Assembly: GCA_038206765.1 (NCBI GenBank)
Contig: JBBRAM010000008.1
Span: 62,001 to 126,000 of the forward strand
Direction of reading: 5' to 3'
From: UKL13-2 sp038206765
GTDB taxonomy: Bacteria > Pseudomonadota > Gammaproteobacteria > Burkholderiales > Usitatibacteraceae
Length of the DNA stretch: 64,000 nucleotides
Part shown: in pieces, positions 26,201 through 32,361 of the stretch
How the letters are laid out: each line of letters begins with the position of its first letter
How positions within the stretch are numbered: position 1 is the first letter of the stretch
Position numbers and translations under genes: made by a program
Notes under the pieces: generated by a model
Databases searched by the model: none
What the model saw: the letters and a program-made list of their open reading frames with translations, nothing else
What the model was told of the DNA's origin: nothing

Positions 26201-27404
26201 CGCTACCACCGCTACCACCGCCGATAGGTGCGACGGCAATCAATTGCGAAGGTGCCAATCCGCCGCCCGTAACGCTGCGGCCGAGGGCCCCGTTAACCAC
26301 TACTTCCAAGCCGGACGGATCAAACGGGTTAACGGAATTATTTGATGCGGTGCCGGTAACGCGGACTAGAGTGGCAGAGAAGGTTCCCTTCGCTAACGGT
26401 GGCTGAGAAGAAGATGACCCAGGCGGCGTAGTCGGTGCGGCAGTCGCTGTCATGGACAGCGCGGCAAGGGAAATGGCTTTAGTTTCAGCCCGATAAAGGC
26501 TGCTCAGCGAAACCGCGTTTAACGCGAGTTCTTTAGTTCTGCCCGTAAGCGAGTTAGTGAGCGAGAGTGCGCCAAGAGAAATATTTGTATTTGAAGACGG
26601 CAACGCGTTTGATAGCGAAATAGAATTTAGCGCTAGTTCCTTAGCTGCGCCCGAAAGCGAGTTAGTCAGCGAGAGCGGTCCAAGAGAAATGTCTTTAGTC
26701 GATGAATGCGACGCGTTAGATAGCGCGACGGCGCCAAGCGAAATTGCCTGCGCTTTGGCTTGGGTCGCATTCGAGAGCGAAACTGGATTCAATGCGAGTT
26801 CTTTAGTTGTGCCCGAAAGTGAGTTGCTGAGCGAGAGCGGGCCAAGAGTAATGTCTTTACTGGATGAATGCGACGCGTTGGATAGCGCGACAGGGCCAAG
26901 GGAAATCGCCTGCGCTTTGGCTTGGTTCGCGTTCGAGAGTGAAACTGGGTTCAATGCTAGCGTCTGACTAAACGGTAATAGGGCATTGCTGAGCGCCACC
27001 GCACCGAGCGCAATGCTCTTGTCGCTGCCTACAAATGCGCTGGTGAGAGATATGCTCGGTATAGAAATCGCCCTAGTCTGCCCTTGAACGCCGTTGGTCA
27101 ACGCGACGCCTGCAAGGCTGAACGTCTTTGTATTTGCAGGAAGCGTATTGGTCAGCGATATCACCCCGAGCGCAATGGCTTTGTTATTACTGCCGGCGAT
27201 TTCCGCCGGTGAGAGCACGACAGGCAGGGAAATCGCAAGGGCCGGACCGGACGCCGGCACATTAATTTGGGCCGAAACCGCGACGTTAACTGCCGCGACA
27301 AAATATGCCGCTGCGATCCTTAACCCTAACCAGAGCAAAAATTGCCAAAATCGGACTAACGACAAGGTATTTTTTTTGTCTGAACTTTCTGTTTTTACGT
27401 TCAT
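23283..27404 (-). CDS. Giant secreted repeat protein: 18-residue solenoid array plus Ig-like domains
   Basis: 1373 residues. A signal peptide ends near VAVSA-QINV. Residues 77-310 are thirteen 18-residue repeats of pattern [IL]-[AS]-L-[GN]-x-[VIL]-[AS]-L-[ST]-N plus eight variable residues, with a degenerate unit before and a partial one after. A Ser/Pro linker and a GGSGGSGGSGG spacer follow. From about residue 435, at least eight domains of about 95 residues recur (SG-x-x-Q start, GNPVAG-x-x-V-x-F, T-D-x-x-G-x-A, ending F-x-L-T-N), resembling bacterial Ig-like domain 1 of invasins and adhesins, and a divergent ninth with Cys ends the protein. No LPXTG, autotransporter barrel or T1SS-type Asp/Gly repeats are seen. 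Likely a surface adhesin or matrix protein dependent on the two downstream genes. Confidence 0.8.
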   Translation of the reverse strand: MNVKTESSDKKNTLSLVRFWQFLLWLGLRIAAAYFVAAVNVAVSAQINVPASGPALAISLPVVLSPAEIAGSNNKAIALGVISLTNTLPANTKTFSLAGVALTNGVQGQTRAISIPSISLTSAFVGSDKSIALGAVALSNALLPFSQTLALNPVSLSNANQAKAQAISLGPVALSNASHSSSKDITLGPLSLSNSLSGTTKELALNPVSLSNATQAKAQAISLGAVALSNASHSSTKDISLGPLSLTNSLSGAAKELALNSISLSNALPSSNTNISLGALSLTNSLTGRTKELALNAVSLSSLYRAETKAISLAALSMTATAAPTTPPGSSSSQPPLAKGTFSATLVRVTGTASNNSVNPFDPSGLEVVVNGALGRSVTGGGLAPSQLIAVAPIGGGSGGSGGSGGVTRRLMSAVSGTPQSAQLGKPFKPLAVQIKFANGAPAARVPVTFNVPVNGATASLGPRHVFLPVLTDNNGIASFPDLVASGQAGRYRVSASTPSVSTPVYFELANTADGPPTLVLISGSGQSATVNTDFAAPLKVRVTDTAQNPVAGAAIRFTATAASATTASATFNGTTAVTINTDTTGFASVPSVRANAFAGNFSITASAAGGASAVSFALANTAGLPANITIVSGSPQTATVDTPLATPLRALVSDQSGNPVANIVVSFAAPASGASLQFGSANVARATTAADGTATLGLTKTNNLPGSFVVNATAAGVAASAAFSITNRADVPAKVTALAGTPQMARIGENFMLPFKAEVRDRLGNLLPGITVSFRSTSLTGQTAGGSFNGAAIVNAVSDATGVATSPILRANNSTGPHEVTATVSAVVTPATFALTNLVGGPSTITVDGGSGQGTYLNTSFATGLTAKVSDAQGSPLVGVLVTFSAPANGVSLVFSGGFQRQATAITDATGRAVSPVPLANNVPGSYEVEASVTDVAAPARFKLTNLVSPIPTISIQSGDAQSAPVSSNYALPLSVIVRQVNGTPLGNVAVTFTAPSTGASVSFGGMTSINVNTNAVGVAIAPTALANALSGSFVVTANVVDAGSVNFNLNNTALAVPASISVLSGSGQSANINTPFAQPLRAIVRNAGNAPVAGVSVTFTAPTSGASGLFGTLPSATAVTDAMGVATAPTLTANSVGGNLVGNYAVIATVSGVATPASFNLTNTAAVSNVLSIIAGNNQSNEEFAALACLRVQVTNALGAVSEASVTFTVPTGLAEFSSTGTATETVKTDSMGIAEVCDLSNGRTVGAYTVQARSPSTASYVSFDMAVVAGIQDVTFNLQGGGSRASGGTVSVQLVNNWGNPLSALTVSLGSSAGMSGCRFAGNSRSINVVTDAQGRASASIGCSEPGPHTFSASVLGGRFFETTTGSIGP
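26190..26221 (-). repeat. Glycine-serine linker repeat, 9-bp unit
   Basis: Three and a half copies of a 9-bp unit encode GGSGGSGGSGG on the minus strand, the flexible spacer between the N-terminal part and the Ig-like domains of the giant repeat protein. A unit of this kind is prone to length change. Confidence 0.75.
26475..27176 (-). repeat. 54-bp coding repeats (13 units) with 162-bp higher-order duplication
   Basis: Thirteen consecutive 54-bp units encode the 18-residue repeats of the giant protein. Units 5-7 (26799-26960) and 8-10 (26637-26798) form a near-identical 162-bp pair. Residues 149-202 and 203-256 differ at only a few positions, which points to a recent duplication by slippage or unequal exchange. 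The unit pattern alternates short hydrophobic strands and Asn-ended turns, as in beta-solenoids. Confidence 0.88.
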
Positions 27405-27574
27405 ACTTTTCGTTCAATTCTCTGTTTTGCAAACATGGGACGAAAGAACTTGACCATAGCGATATCGTTATTTGGCGAAGCTTAGTGATGTACAAATGAT
27501 GCTGAGGCAGAGCCAGTGCGCGCCGTACGCCTTTGTGCTGTGGTCGTTATGGCGCACTTTAAGTGGTGTTTGCG

Positions 27575-28183
27575 CTAGGGGGTTACCTGAAATTGTGCGT
27601 TGTATCCCCTACGGCCTCCTGGGTAAAACCCGAACGTCGGCTGCGCAAGTTCCCAGATGCCGCCCTGCAATACGCCTTCATTCAGGCAAACATATGAGTC
27701 GGCAGAGAAAGTAGAGTTGGCAGGATTGTTCGACACATTGCATTCTGGTTCGCTTGCGCCGTGATAGAGCACTTTGGTCCTTGCACCGTTTTTATCGCTA
27801 TACATATCGATGCGGCAGATACCGCGCTCTGGTAAGCCACTAGAAAATGTTGCGTTGACGGTGACCGTCGCAGAAAAGCTTCCGTCCGGCGAAATGCCTA
27901 TTGGTACGCTACTTGTAACTTCGTTACCGAAATTAGGGTCGGCGTTGGTTGCCGTGACCACGCCAGCCGCGTTGCCAAAGCCGCATTGAACTACGATAAG
28001 ACTCACGGCACTAGGCATATTTTTTACAGCTATAGGAATTGAAATCGCGAGCTTGCTGGACCCACTGCTAAGCGGTGCAGCAGTGGCGGCACCACTTAGG
28101 ATCGTGGCGCTACAAATCACGCCAGCAACGGTTAATCGATTCACGACAGACGATATTTGGGTACGAGTAAAAATTGTTTTCAT
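27575..28183 (-). CDS. Secreted hypothetical protein upstream of the surface-protein operon
   Basis: 202 residues, with AGGA six bases or so before the ATG at 28183. A signal peptide ends near GAATAAP. The mature part is beta-rich with several Cys (VVQCGFGN, RGICRIDMYS, EPECNVSN, SYVCLNEG) that could form disulphides in the periplasm or outside. Its mature start (SSKLAISIPIAVKN) resembles the mature start of the giant protein (GPALAISLPVVLSP), which hints at a shared context. It is 170 bases upstream of that gene on the same strand and may be in the same unit. Function unknown. Confidence 0.65.
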   Translation of the reverse strand: MKTIFTRTQISSVVNRLTVAGVICSATILSGAATAAPLSSGSSKLAISIPIAVKNMPSAVSLIVVQCGFGNAAGVVTATNADPNFGNEVTSSVPIGISPDGSFSATVTVNATFSSGLPERGICRIDMYSDKNGARTKVLYHGASEPECNVSNNPANSTFSADSYVCLNEGVLQGGIWELAQPTFGFYPGGRRGYNAQFQVTP

Positions 28184-28395
28184 GGTGCATCCTTATGAGT
28201 GGTTAAACATCAAAGTATTGTTGCGGTAGAGCTGGGCTCGCTGGCACTATTGCGTTCGGCCCAGAATGTGGTTTGGTAAAACCCGGCATCGGGTACTAGG
28301 CGTTAAGCAGGTTAAGTATTTGGCAGCCATGCCAAGACGTTTTTGCCTTGGCCAAGCTGCTCACTTTGGCAATCACCTTGTAGGCGGGCAGATGC

Positions 28396-28740
28396 TTACT
28401 TTCCAGCCGCTTGATTGTTGGTGGTGCCGGTTATCGCTTTCGAACCGGTTAAGTCGTGGGCACCCTCAGCCTTTACCTTGGAAGCGCTGCTGTCATGGGC
28501 GCCCTCAGCCTTCACCTTGGAGGCGTTCTTATCTTTAACGCCACCACCCATTGCATTTTTAGCGGGGGCCGGAGCGGCAGCATTTGTGATTTTGGCGGCG
28601 GACTTAGCGTTTGCAGCTTCGGTCTTTAGGGGCTCGTCTGCCGCAATTGCAGAACCGCCAGCAACGATAAAGGTGGCGATGGCCGACGCGCAGGCGAAAC
28701 TGGCGGTGGCTTTTAAAAGATTGGTAGTTTGCTTGTTCAT
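28396..28740 (-). CDS. Small secreted Ala/Lys-rich protein with internal repeats
   Basis: 114 residues from the ATG at 28740 (GGAG about eight bases upstream); the in-frame start at 28785 has no such site. A signal peptide (LLKATASFACASAIATFIVA to GGSAIAA) is followed by a low-complexity Ala/Lys mature part. It includes two copies of SKVKAEGAHD and a third, decayed one (SKAITGT). No enzymatic motif is present. It could be a small periplasmic or surface-associated protein. It lies upstream of the secreted-protein locus on the same strand, separated by about 210 bases. Confidence 0.6.
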   Translation of the reverse strand: MNKQTTNLLKATASFACASAIATFIVAGGSAIAADEPLKTEAANAKSAAKITNAAAPAPAKNAMGGGVKDKNASKVKAEGAHDSSASKVKAEGAHDLTGSKAITGTTNNQAAGK

Positions 28741-29524
28741 ATTGGTCTCCGGTCGTGGTTGGGTTAATAAAAATTGTTGAAACACATTGTCTGGCGTGCC
28801 TTTTCGGGCATAAATGTTTGGAAACTGGCTCTGGTGTTGGTGCTTCGTTTGAGAAAATTTAAAGCCGTCCGTAGATTCCTGGTTCTTTAAAATTCTTCTC
28901 AGTGAAGCCCTATGCAGGCCATAAGGGTGAATTGTTGTTTTCCGTAAATAAATGCTCTTATCGATACAAACGGAAAATCGAACCCAAAACCGGCCAAAGT
29001 GGACTTATAGAAACGCGGGCATACCGCAATTACGGTATGCAGATGGTGTGTTGGCGAGGCAGAAGATGCATTTTCGTTTGCCTGACCAACCAAAGTTCAG
29101 TTCACAATTTTGCGACGCGCTCAACCAAGGCGAGTACGACGGAACCGTAAAGCACCTTTTGCGATTGGGATCATGTGGGGGGGACGGCTGCTGCACACGA
29201 GAAGGTAGCGCTAGAGCCGGTTTGGTTTCGGTTGAACGCCGCATGGCTTTAACCAAGGAAAACAGCCAAGCTCCAGGCTACGCGAAGTTTCGAAGGTGAC
29301 ACCTGAACAGGTGTGAGACCATTGCGCTATTGATAATTCTGTAGCTCGAACGATCGAAACGACGAGGGGGGCGGCGGTCAAATCACCACTAATCCCAGAA
29401 CGCCACCGGCGCGGTATTGCGCCGAAAACTCTATTTGGGATGCCGCGCGTATTCCGCGCTTCCCAAGCAATCATGTGTATGTTTTTGCTATACTGTGTGT
29501 ATTGCTACAACTACGGAGGCCTAT
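28741..29524. other. Gene-poor stretch with several perfect inverted repeats
   Basis: No convincing gene. Three inverted repeats stand out: GCATACCG-CAATTA-CGGTATGC at 29019-29040, ACACCTG-AA-CAGGTGT at 29299-29314 and CGGCGC-GGTATT-GCGCCG at 29407-29424. Just before vapB, TATACT at 29489-29494 is a likely -10 box, flanked by GTGTAT repeats that could be the VapBC operator. Short open frames here have no recognisable features. Confidence 0.5.
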
Positions 29525-29719
29525 ATGCGAACCAATATCGTAATCGACGACAAACTAATGGACGACGCACTCAAAGCCAGCGGCGCAGAAACCAAGCGGG
29601 AAGCGGTCGAGCTTGGCTTGAAGACGCTGATCAAACTCAAAAAACAAGAAGGCATTAAAGCGTTCCGTGGTCGACTCCAATGGGAAGGTAGTCTTGAAGA
29701 AATGAGACTTGCCAAGTGA
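29525..29719 (+). CDS. vapB: VapB-type antitoxin
   Basis: 64 residues from the ATG at 29525, preceded by the strong site GGAGG. MRTNIVIDDKLMDDALKASG followed by ETKREAVELGLKTLIKLKKQ matches short ribbon-helix-helix VapB antitoxins (the type with T-N-I-x-I-D and a TKREAVE helix). The C-terminal WEGSLEEMRLAK would bind the toxin. The stop overlaps the toxin start (GTGA). It likely represses its own promoter together with VapC. Confidence 0.87.
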   Translation: MRTNIVIDDKLMDDALKASGAETKREAVELGLKTLIKLKKQEGIKAFRGRLQWEGSLEEMRLAK

Positions 29720-30117
29720 TTTTTGTTGATACCAGTGTTTGGATTGATTTCTTTAGCGGTAAGGATTCAGCAGAAGCCGAATTGTTGAATCAAGCGCTAG
29801 GCAATGAGACCGTTGCCATTGGCGACTTGATTGCGCTGGAAATTTTGCAGGGTTTTAAGCTAGACCGCGACTACAACTCCGCCAAGGAAATTCTAGAGTC
29901 CTTCACGATTTACGACATGCTGGGGCAAAGCACTGTTTATTCGTGCGCCGAAAATTACCGGGCGTTGCGAAAAAAAGGAATTACGATTCGGAAGACGGCG
30001 GATGTCATCATCGCCACGTTTTGTATCGAAAATAACTTTCCGCTGCTATTTTCAGATAAGGATTTTGTTCCGTTTGTTGAACATCTTGGGCTAAAGGCCG
30101 TAGCGGTTCATTTTTGA
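29716..30117 (+). CDS. vapC: VapC-type PIN-domain ribonuclease toxin
   Basis: 133 residues from a GTG overlapping the vapB stop. PIN-domain acidic residues are all visible: Asp in IFVDTSVWIDFF, Glu in LIALEILQGF, Asp in RKTADVIIATFC and Asp in LLFSDKDFVPF. VapC toxins are Mg-dependent endoribonucleases that cut tRNA or rRNA. The module appears intact. It is followed by a copy of the dispersed intergenic repeat. Confidence 0.9.
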   Translation: MIFVDTSVWIDFFSGKDSAEAELLNQALGNETVAIGDLIALEILQGFKLDRDYNSAKEILESFTIYDMLGQSTVYSCAENYRALRKKGITIRKTADVIIATFCIENNFPLLFSDKDFVPFVEHLGLKAVAVHF

Positions 30118-30175
30118 TATTTTAAGGAAGTAGCAGGCCGCGCCGATTGCCTCTTAATGTTAGAAATGAATATGC

Positions 30176-30213
30176 AAACTGCGAAACTCTAGACTGGGCG
30201 CGGAGTTTGGGGC
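30176..30213. repeat. Dispersed intergenic repeat, copy B
   Basis: AAACTGCGAAACTCTAG followed by ACTGGGCGCGGAGTTTGG. The outer AAACTC and GAGTTT form a perfect inverted repeat. It sits between the convergent vapC and the broken gene at 30227. The extended left part AAACTGC-x-AAACTCTAG is shared with copy C. Confidence 0.7.
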
Positions 30214-30226
30214 GCTACACATCTTC

Positions 30227-30661
30227 TCAATGACGTAAGCTTTCCACCTTGGCTTCGCTAGACAACCTCCGCCAAACCCCAAGATATTCTGGCCAACGCA
30301 GCGCGAAGCTTGGTACTGATTTAGAGATAGCATCAACTGGCGGCTTTCGAAGAGGCCACAGTTCTACCGGTTGCCCGCACGAACCGCAGGTTAGTTTCGA
30401 AAAATTTGACCTGAGTTCGTAGCGCAGCCAACCTCGAGGTCGAATTTTGCAGCATGGGCAAGGACCTGAAAATATTGCGAGCGGCGGGATATTGAGTCGT
30501 CGGGCCACTGGCCAGCAGAGCAGGATAGTCAATGGCGCGATTGCGATTAATGCGCTTAATTTCAACCAGTGATTAAGGCTTTGCGCTTCAACGATAATTC
30601 AGGCAGCTAGCCCAAGCAAGAACGAGATTGCGAGCATTAGCGCAAGTTGTGGAAATGACAT
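30227..30661 (-). pseudogene. Membrane protein with Cys4 zinc-ribbon-like domain, broken by in-frame TGA
   Basis: From the ATG at 30661, which has AGGA five bases upstream, the frame reads MSFPQLALMLAISFLLGLAA and then meets TGA at 30601-30599. The same frame continues without another stop to 30227 through a second hydrophobic helix (LKLSALIAIAPLTILLCWPV) and a soluble part with CPCC and CGSCG, a possible zinc ribbon. The 112-residue downstream frame has only a TTG start with no ribosome site. One base change (for example TGG to TGA) explains the break. A sequencing error or readthrough is the alternative. No family is recognised. Confidence 0.6.
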
Positions 30662-30792
30662 TGGATTCCTAATTTAATGTAAGCGGGCAACAAACCGAGT
30701 CCGTGAACCAAACCTCACTCGTCGAACACCAACATACTTTAGCAATTGTAAATCTTAGCTTCTCACTGGCAAAACATTGGGGCACGAGCGAC

Positions 30793-31386
30793 TTACTCAT
30801 CCTCCCCCACCCCGCTCCCCTTCTCCTCATACAGCCAACAAATTTTACGGGTATCCGGCCCGGAGAGCCGATCCCCCATCAACCCGCAACGGTAGGCGCG
30901 GGCGGATAGTCGCTCAAAGTGCTGACACCCTGCGCATTCGCCGAATGCCGTTCCTTCGTTGTCAAGCTGAAAGGTGGTGAGCGTTTCGCGCAGCGCCGAG
31001 ACGGCGTTGCGGATGCGGTTGGGACTTATGTTTCGGGTGGCGTGTTGCCAAGCGAGTTGTGGTTGGGCATCGTAGAGGAATTGCTCGCCGGTGGCGGAAA
31101 GGCGGAGCCTGACGACGCGGCGATCTAAATCATCTTGATAGCGCTCGATCAGCCCACGACGGTCTAATAACAATAGACTTTGCGAGGCGGTGCCTTTGGT
31201 GATGCCCAAGTATTCACTCAACGCTTGCGGCGTATTGGAATAGCGGTTGGCTTTGGATAAATAGACGAGAGCTTCGACGTGGACGCTTTGCAATTGCTCG
31301 TCTTGACCAACGCGCCTGCCTTCGGTGCGCATGAGGTTGCCAAGGCGACTGACGAGATCAAGCAATACGAGTGGGCTTTTATCCAT
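30793..31386 (-). CDS. MarR family regulator with C-terminal four-cysteine tail
   Basis: 197 residues, longer than a usual MarR protein (about 145). The winged helix spans about residues 40-110 (ALSEYLGITKGTASQSLLLL then DRRGLIERYQDDLDRRVVRL). The C-terminal extension has Cys151, Cys154, Cys167 and Cys183 (GECAGCQHF, RCGLMGD, KICWLYEE), a spacing suited to an iron-sulphur cluster or zinc. A perfect inverted repeat just upstream of the start could be its own operator. The ligand and targets are unknown; redox or metal sensing is inference. Confidence 0.82.
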   Translation of the reverse strand: MDKSPLVLLDLVSRLGNLMRTEGRRVGQDEQLQSVHVEALVYLSKANRYSNTPQALSEYLGITKGTASQSLLLLDRRGLIERYQDDLDRRVVRLRLSATGEQFLYDAQPQLAWQHATRNISPNRIRNAVSALRETLTTFQLDNEGTAFGECAGCQHFERLSARAYRCGLMGDRLSGPDTRKICWLYEEKGSGVGEDE

Positions 31387-31401
31387 GATATTTCCCCACT
31401 G

Positions 31402-31417
31402 ATTTTGTTCTCAAAAT
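31402..31417. promoter_or_regulatory. Possible MarR operator
   Basis: A perfect inverted repeat, ATTTTG-TTCT-CAAAAT, starts 16 bases upstream of the MarR gene start. Its size suits a MarR dimer, so autoregulation is plausible. The rest of the 31387-31675 gap shows no gene. Confidence 0.45.
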
Positions 31418-31675
31418 TTCCTGCATTTTATTATTCCTCCTCTGTGGACCTTTGCATTCATCAGCCTGAAGCTTGCTATTCAGTGCTTCGAAATAAATGC
31501 CTTGGCGGGCGCTCTGCCAATATTCGTTTCGACTCGATACTACGCTAAGCCAGATTTTACGTGGAGAATGTTAGTGTTGAGGCGATACTAAATCAGGCGT
31601 GGATTCTTTTCAAGGGGTTTCTGCTGATCGCTTTTTGTTGCCGCAGGGGCTTGACGAGTACGCTTGTCAACTGAA

Positions 31676-32086
31676 TCATACGAATGTGATCGAAATCACA
31701 TTCGCGCTTTGTTCACTCACGACACGAGACAGCAAAGCCTCTAGCGTTTCACCAGAACGTGTGTCTTTCCATCCGCGTTGTGCGGCGGAGCTGGTCGTGG
31801 CAAGGGCGGCAGCGTCATTAAATTTAAAATGAAAGCCGCCCGATTTCGCGGCGACCCAAATCTCGCGCAGTGGTGTTTGGCGATTCACGATGACCTTTGT
31901 GTCGTTCTCGAATGTGAGTGTAAGGATGCCGCCATTTAGCTCGGCATCGATGTCGCATGGCACATCGTCCATCGCGTTTTCAATGGTGGCTAAGATTGCA
32001 TCCACACGCTGATGAAACGCGCTCTCGGGCATCAGTTCACTGTTGGTCGTCCTGCTTGTAGCGCTGGGGGAATTAACACTGCTCAT
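31676..32086 (-). CDS. cyaY: CyaY, bacterial frataxin
   Basis: 136 residues from the ATG at 32086; an internal ATG at 32032 would give 118 residues, closer to the family's usual 105-118, but it has no ribosome site. The frataxin fold is seen in FHQRVDAILATIENAMDD (acidic first helix), GILTLTFENDTKVIVNRQTP and REIWVAAKSGGFHFKFND. CyaY binds iron and modulates iron-sulphur cluster assembly by IscS in the cytoplasm. It is divergent from lptM-lysA, an arrangement with cyaY beside the lptM (yifL) gene that is well known in proteobacteria. A CRP-like palindrome overlaps its last codons. Confidence 0.9.
   Translation of the reverse strand: MSSVNSPSATSRTTNSELMPESAFHQRVDAILATIENAMDDVPCDIDAELNGGILTLTFENDTKVIVNRQTPLREIWVAAKSGGFHFKFNDAAALATTSSAAQRGWKDTRSGETLEALLSRVVSEQSANVISITFV
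31681..31704. promoter_or_regulatory. Perfect palindrome matching the CRP/Vfr consensus
   Basis: CGAATGTGAT-CGAA-ATCACATTCG is a perfect 10-base inverted repeat that contains TGTGA-N6-TCACA, the CRP core. It lies over the last codons of cyaY and about 295 bases upstream of the MarR gene on that strand. As RNA from the minus strand it would form a 10-bp stem with a UUCG loop, so a role as an RNA hairpin at the cyaY 3' end is the alternative. No T-run follows. Confidence 0.5.
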
Positions 32087-32142
32087 GTGCGTGATACCAT
32101 CCTTTCGATTCTGTTTTTTCCATTCTCGATGAGTGCTTTGCC

Positions 32143-32361
32143 ATGCGTATATTTAAATCAACACGACTCAAGTCTAGTTTCATTCTAGCCGCTTTGACGG
32201 GCGCTGCACTGCTTTCTGCTTGCGGGCAAAAAGGTCCGCTCAAGCTACCTCCAACGTTACCGCCAGCGACTGCGCCGACGACATCCGTGCAGCAGGAAAA
32301 AACAATCGTCATTGCGCCCTCCGTCGCGCCCAATGCCGCCACCGCAAAGAGCGACAAATGA
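32143..32361 (+). CDS. lptM: LptM (YifL-like) small lipoprotein
   Basis: 72 residues. The signal peptide ends in the lipobox LLSAC-GQKGPL, and the mature start CGQKGPLKLPP is the hallmark of LptM/YifL, which stabilises the LptDE complex for lipopolysaccharide insertion in the outer membrane. The remainder is Thr/Pro/Ala-rich and disordered. It overlaps lysA by four bases (ATGA), so the two form an operon divergent from cyaY. Confidence 0.9.
   Translation: MRIFKSTRLKSSFILAALTGAALLSACGQKGPLKLPPTLPPATAPTTSVQQEKTIVIAPSVAPNAATAKSDK

Noticed and set aside
23347..27094. Many plus-strand frames of 60-140 codons
   Set aside because: They are shadows of the Ig-like and 18-residue repeats; Ala/Val/Thr-rich composition and no starts with ribosome sites.
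26475..27176. Regular repeats that might suggest a CRISPR array
   Set aside because: Units are contiguous 54-bp coding repeats in frame with no spacers.
28902..29299. Overlapping frames of 80-115 codons in the gene-poor stretch
   Set aside because: No ribosome sites, no recognisable domain, and different frames overlap on both strands.
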